From positions 1 through 7,327 of the forward strand of contig JAMOPZ010000421.1 of assembly GCA_027064245.1 (NCBI GenBank): a stretch of DNA of 7,327 nucleotides, written 5' to 3'. Shown piece after piece: positions 6,285 to 7,327 of this stretch (position 1 is its first letter; each line of letters starts with the position of its first letter). A program made the translations under genes and the position numbers. The notes under the pieces were generated by a model that was not told the origin of the DNA, ran no database searches, and saw only the letters and a list, made by a program, of their open reading frames with translations. This stretch comes from Campylobacterales bacterium (GTDB taxonomy: Bacteria; Campylobacterota; Campylobacteria; Campylobacterales; Arcobacteraceae).

Positions 6285-7327
6285 TTATTTTGTTAAAATA
6301 TTTTTATATTTTTTTGTAAAAAATTTCCAATTTATTGGCAAAACTTCTACAACACTATCTTTTGCTATAAACTCTACACTATCTTCTAAAAGAATCATAC
6401 TATTACAATTTGCTAAGACACTTACCATACCAGGAGATCTTTTTTGTGATGGTGTAAAATACTCTCCATCAAAAAAACCAACTATAACTGTAGGTCTTCC
6501 TTTTTTATTTGGTAAATCCTCTTGTAGTTTTGCTTTTATAGTGTTGTGATATATCTCTTTTGTTCCACTTAAAATTTGAATAATAATTTTACCAAAAAGT
6601 TCAAAGATAGATGATGCAGCTAAAGGATTACCTGGAAGATTTAATATAGCAGTATTGCCTATTTTTCCTAAAATTGTAGGTTTTCCTGGTTTTATTTTGA
6701 TACCTTGAAAAATAGTTTCTATTCCCATTTGTTCAAATGCTTCTTGTGTAAAGTCAGCATCCCCTACACTTACACCCCCACTTGTTATTATCATATTTGC
6801 ATCTAATGAATTTAAAATAAGCTCTTTTAACCCCTCTACACTATCACGAGCAAGCCCTACAAATCTTACATCACATCCAAGTTCTATAGCTCTTGCACTA
6901 AGTGTTGGTGTATTTGAATTAAATAGTTGATATGGTTCTATAGTTTTATCATAATGAAGTTTTAGCTCCTCTCCACTTGCAAATACCACTATTTTTGGTT
7001 TTTGATACACTTTTATATGGGTAATTCCTTGAGAAACAAGTAAAGTAATAACAGCAAAATTTATCTCTTGAGCTATATCTACTACCATATCATCCACATT
7101 TACATCTTCACCTATAAATCTTATATGTTGATTTTGTTTTATATTTTTTGGTAAAATTATATTATTTTCATCTAAAATCTCTACATCTTCGTATGGTACT
7201 ATAGCTTCTACACTAGATGGTACTCTAGCTCCTGTCATAATTTTTATAACTTCACAAGAGTTTATATCTGTTTGTTTTGAACTACCTGCTAAAATAGTAT
7301 CTATAACTTTTACAGTTTTTGTTTTAT
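6285..7327 (-). CDS. moeA: Molybdopterin molybdotransferase MoeA, C-terminal part (5' end off window)
   Basis: MoeA inserts molybdate into adenylylated molybdopterin (from MogA/MoaB-type enzymes) to give active molybdenum cofactor, in the cytoplasm. The open frame continues upstream of the ATG at 7236-7238 to the window edge. The 29 codons beyond that ATG encode family sequence (ILAGSS, then CEVIKIMTGARVP), so that ATG is internal and the true start, perhaps 50 residues further on, is outside. Visible motifs are MTGARVPSSVEAIVPYED, FIGEDV, the MoCF-binding domain with FASGEEL, LFNSNTPTLSARAIELGCDV, ITSGGVSVGDADF (about 6750-6788), IKPGKPTILG and LNLPGNPLAAS. A C-terminal beta domain ends in GRPTVIVGFFDG and KRSPGMVSVLANCN. 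The 346 complete visible codons fit a roughly 400-residue protein. Such genomes may carry a second moeA copy, and I cannot tell which this is. The stop is 15 bases before the next gene. Confidence 0.95.
   Translation of the reverse strand, partial: KTKTVKVIDTILAGSSKQTDINSCEVIKIMTGARVPSSVEAIVPYEDVEILDENNIILPKNIKQNQHIRFIGEDVNVDDMVVDIAQEINFAVITLLVSQGITHIKVYQKPKIVVFASGEELKLHYDKTIEPYQLFNSNTPTLSARAIELGCDVRFVGLARDSVEGLKELILNSLDANMIITSGGVSVGDADFTQEAFEQMGIETIFQGIKIKPGKPTILGKIGNTAILNLPGNPLAASSIFELFGKIIIQILSGTKEIYHNTIKAKLQEDLPNKKGRPTVIVGFFDGEYFTPSQKRSPGMVSVLANCNSMILLEDSVEFIAKDSVVEVLPINWKFFTKKYKNILTK

Noticed and set aside
7236..7238. ATG as the start of moeA
   Set aside because: The upstream frame stays open to the window edge and encodes conserved MoeA sequence, so this Met is the internal one of the MTGA motif.
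1..7327. CRISPR arrays, insertion sequences, tRNA/rRNA genes, toxin-antitoxin or defence modules
   Set aside because: I found no array-like repeats, transposase motifs, RNA gene sequence or defence domains on either strand; the window is covered by housekeeping genes.

Overview
This is an AT-rich window (well under 35% GC by eye) in which every supported gene lies on the minus strand. The composition, the gene set and order, and the protein sequence style (Lys/Asn/Ile/Tyr-rich, Campylobacterota-like PurD, LptD and RDD proteins) suggest a Campylobacterota bacterium, most plausibly an Arcobacter-type organism. That assignment is inference from gene content; no rRNA or other taxonomic marker is present.

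In transcription order (high to low coordinates) the window holds seven genes. They are the 3' part of moeA (molybdopterin molybdotransferase, cut by the right edge), a small acidic protein I do not recognise, a GT9-family heptosyltransferase-like glycosyltransferase, purH, purD, a three-helix RDD membrane protein, and the 5' two thirds of lptD (cut by the left edge). Gaps are short: 15, 12, 80, 29 and 4 bases, then an 8-base overlap between the RDD gene and lptD. I see no convincing rho-independent terminator. The only gap large enough for a promoter is the 80 bases before purH, which holds two TATAAT boxes. A reasonable reading is one co-oriented cluster with an internal promoter driving purH-purD-RDD-lptD, and with some read-through from the moeA side.

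The genes fall into three functional groups. MoeA finishes the molybdenum cofactor. PurD and PurH catalyse step 2 and the last two steps of de novo IMP synthesis. The GT9 protein and LptD belong to outer-membrane lipopolysaccharide assembly (sugar addition in the cytoplasm, and export to the surface). The RDD protein is an inner-membrane protein of unknown role, translationally tied to lptD.

Two genes (purH and the GT9 gene) start with TTG, each supported by a strong Shine-Dalgarno sequence and an upstream in-frame stop. Nothing here looks like a mobile element, CRISPR array, RNA gene or defence system. The window reads as core housekeeping DNA. The items most worth a second look are the unknown acidic protein, an Asn at the usual catalytic Asp of the GT9 enzyme, a methionine cluster in the RDD protein, and a bacterial N-glycosylation sequon in LptD.
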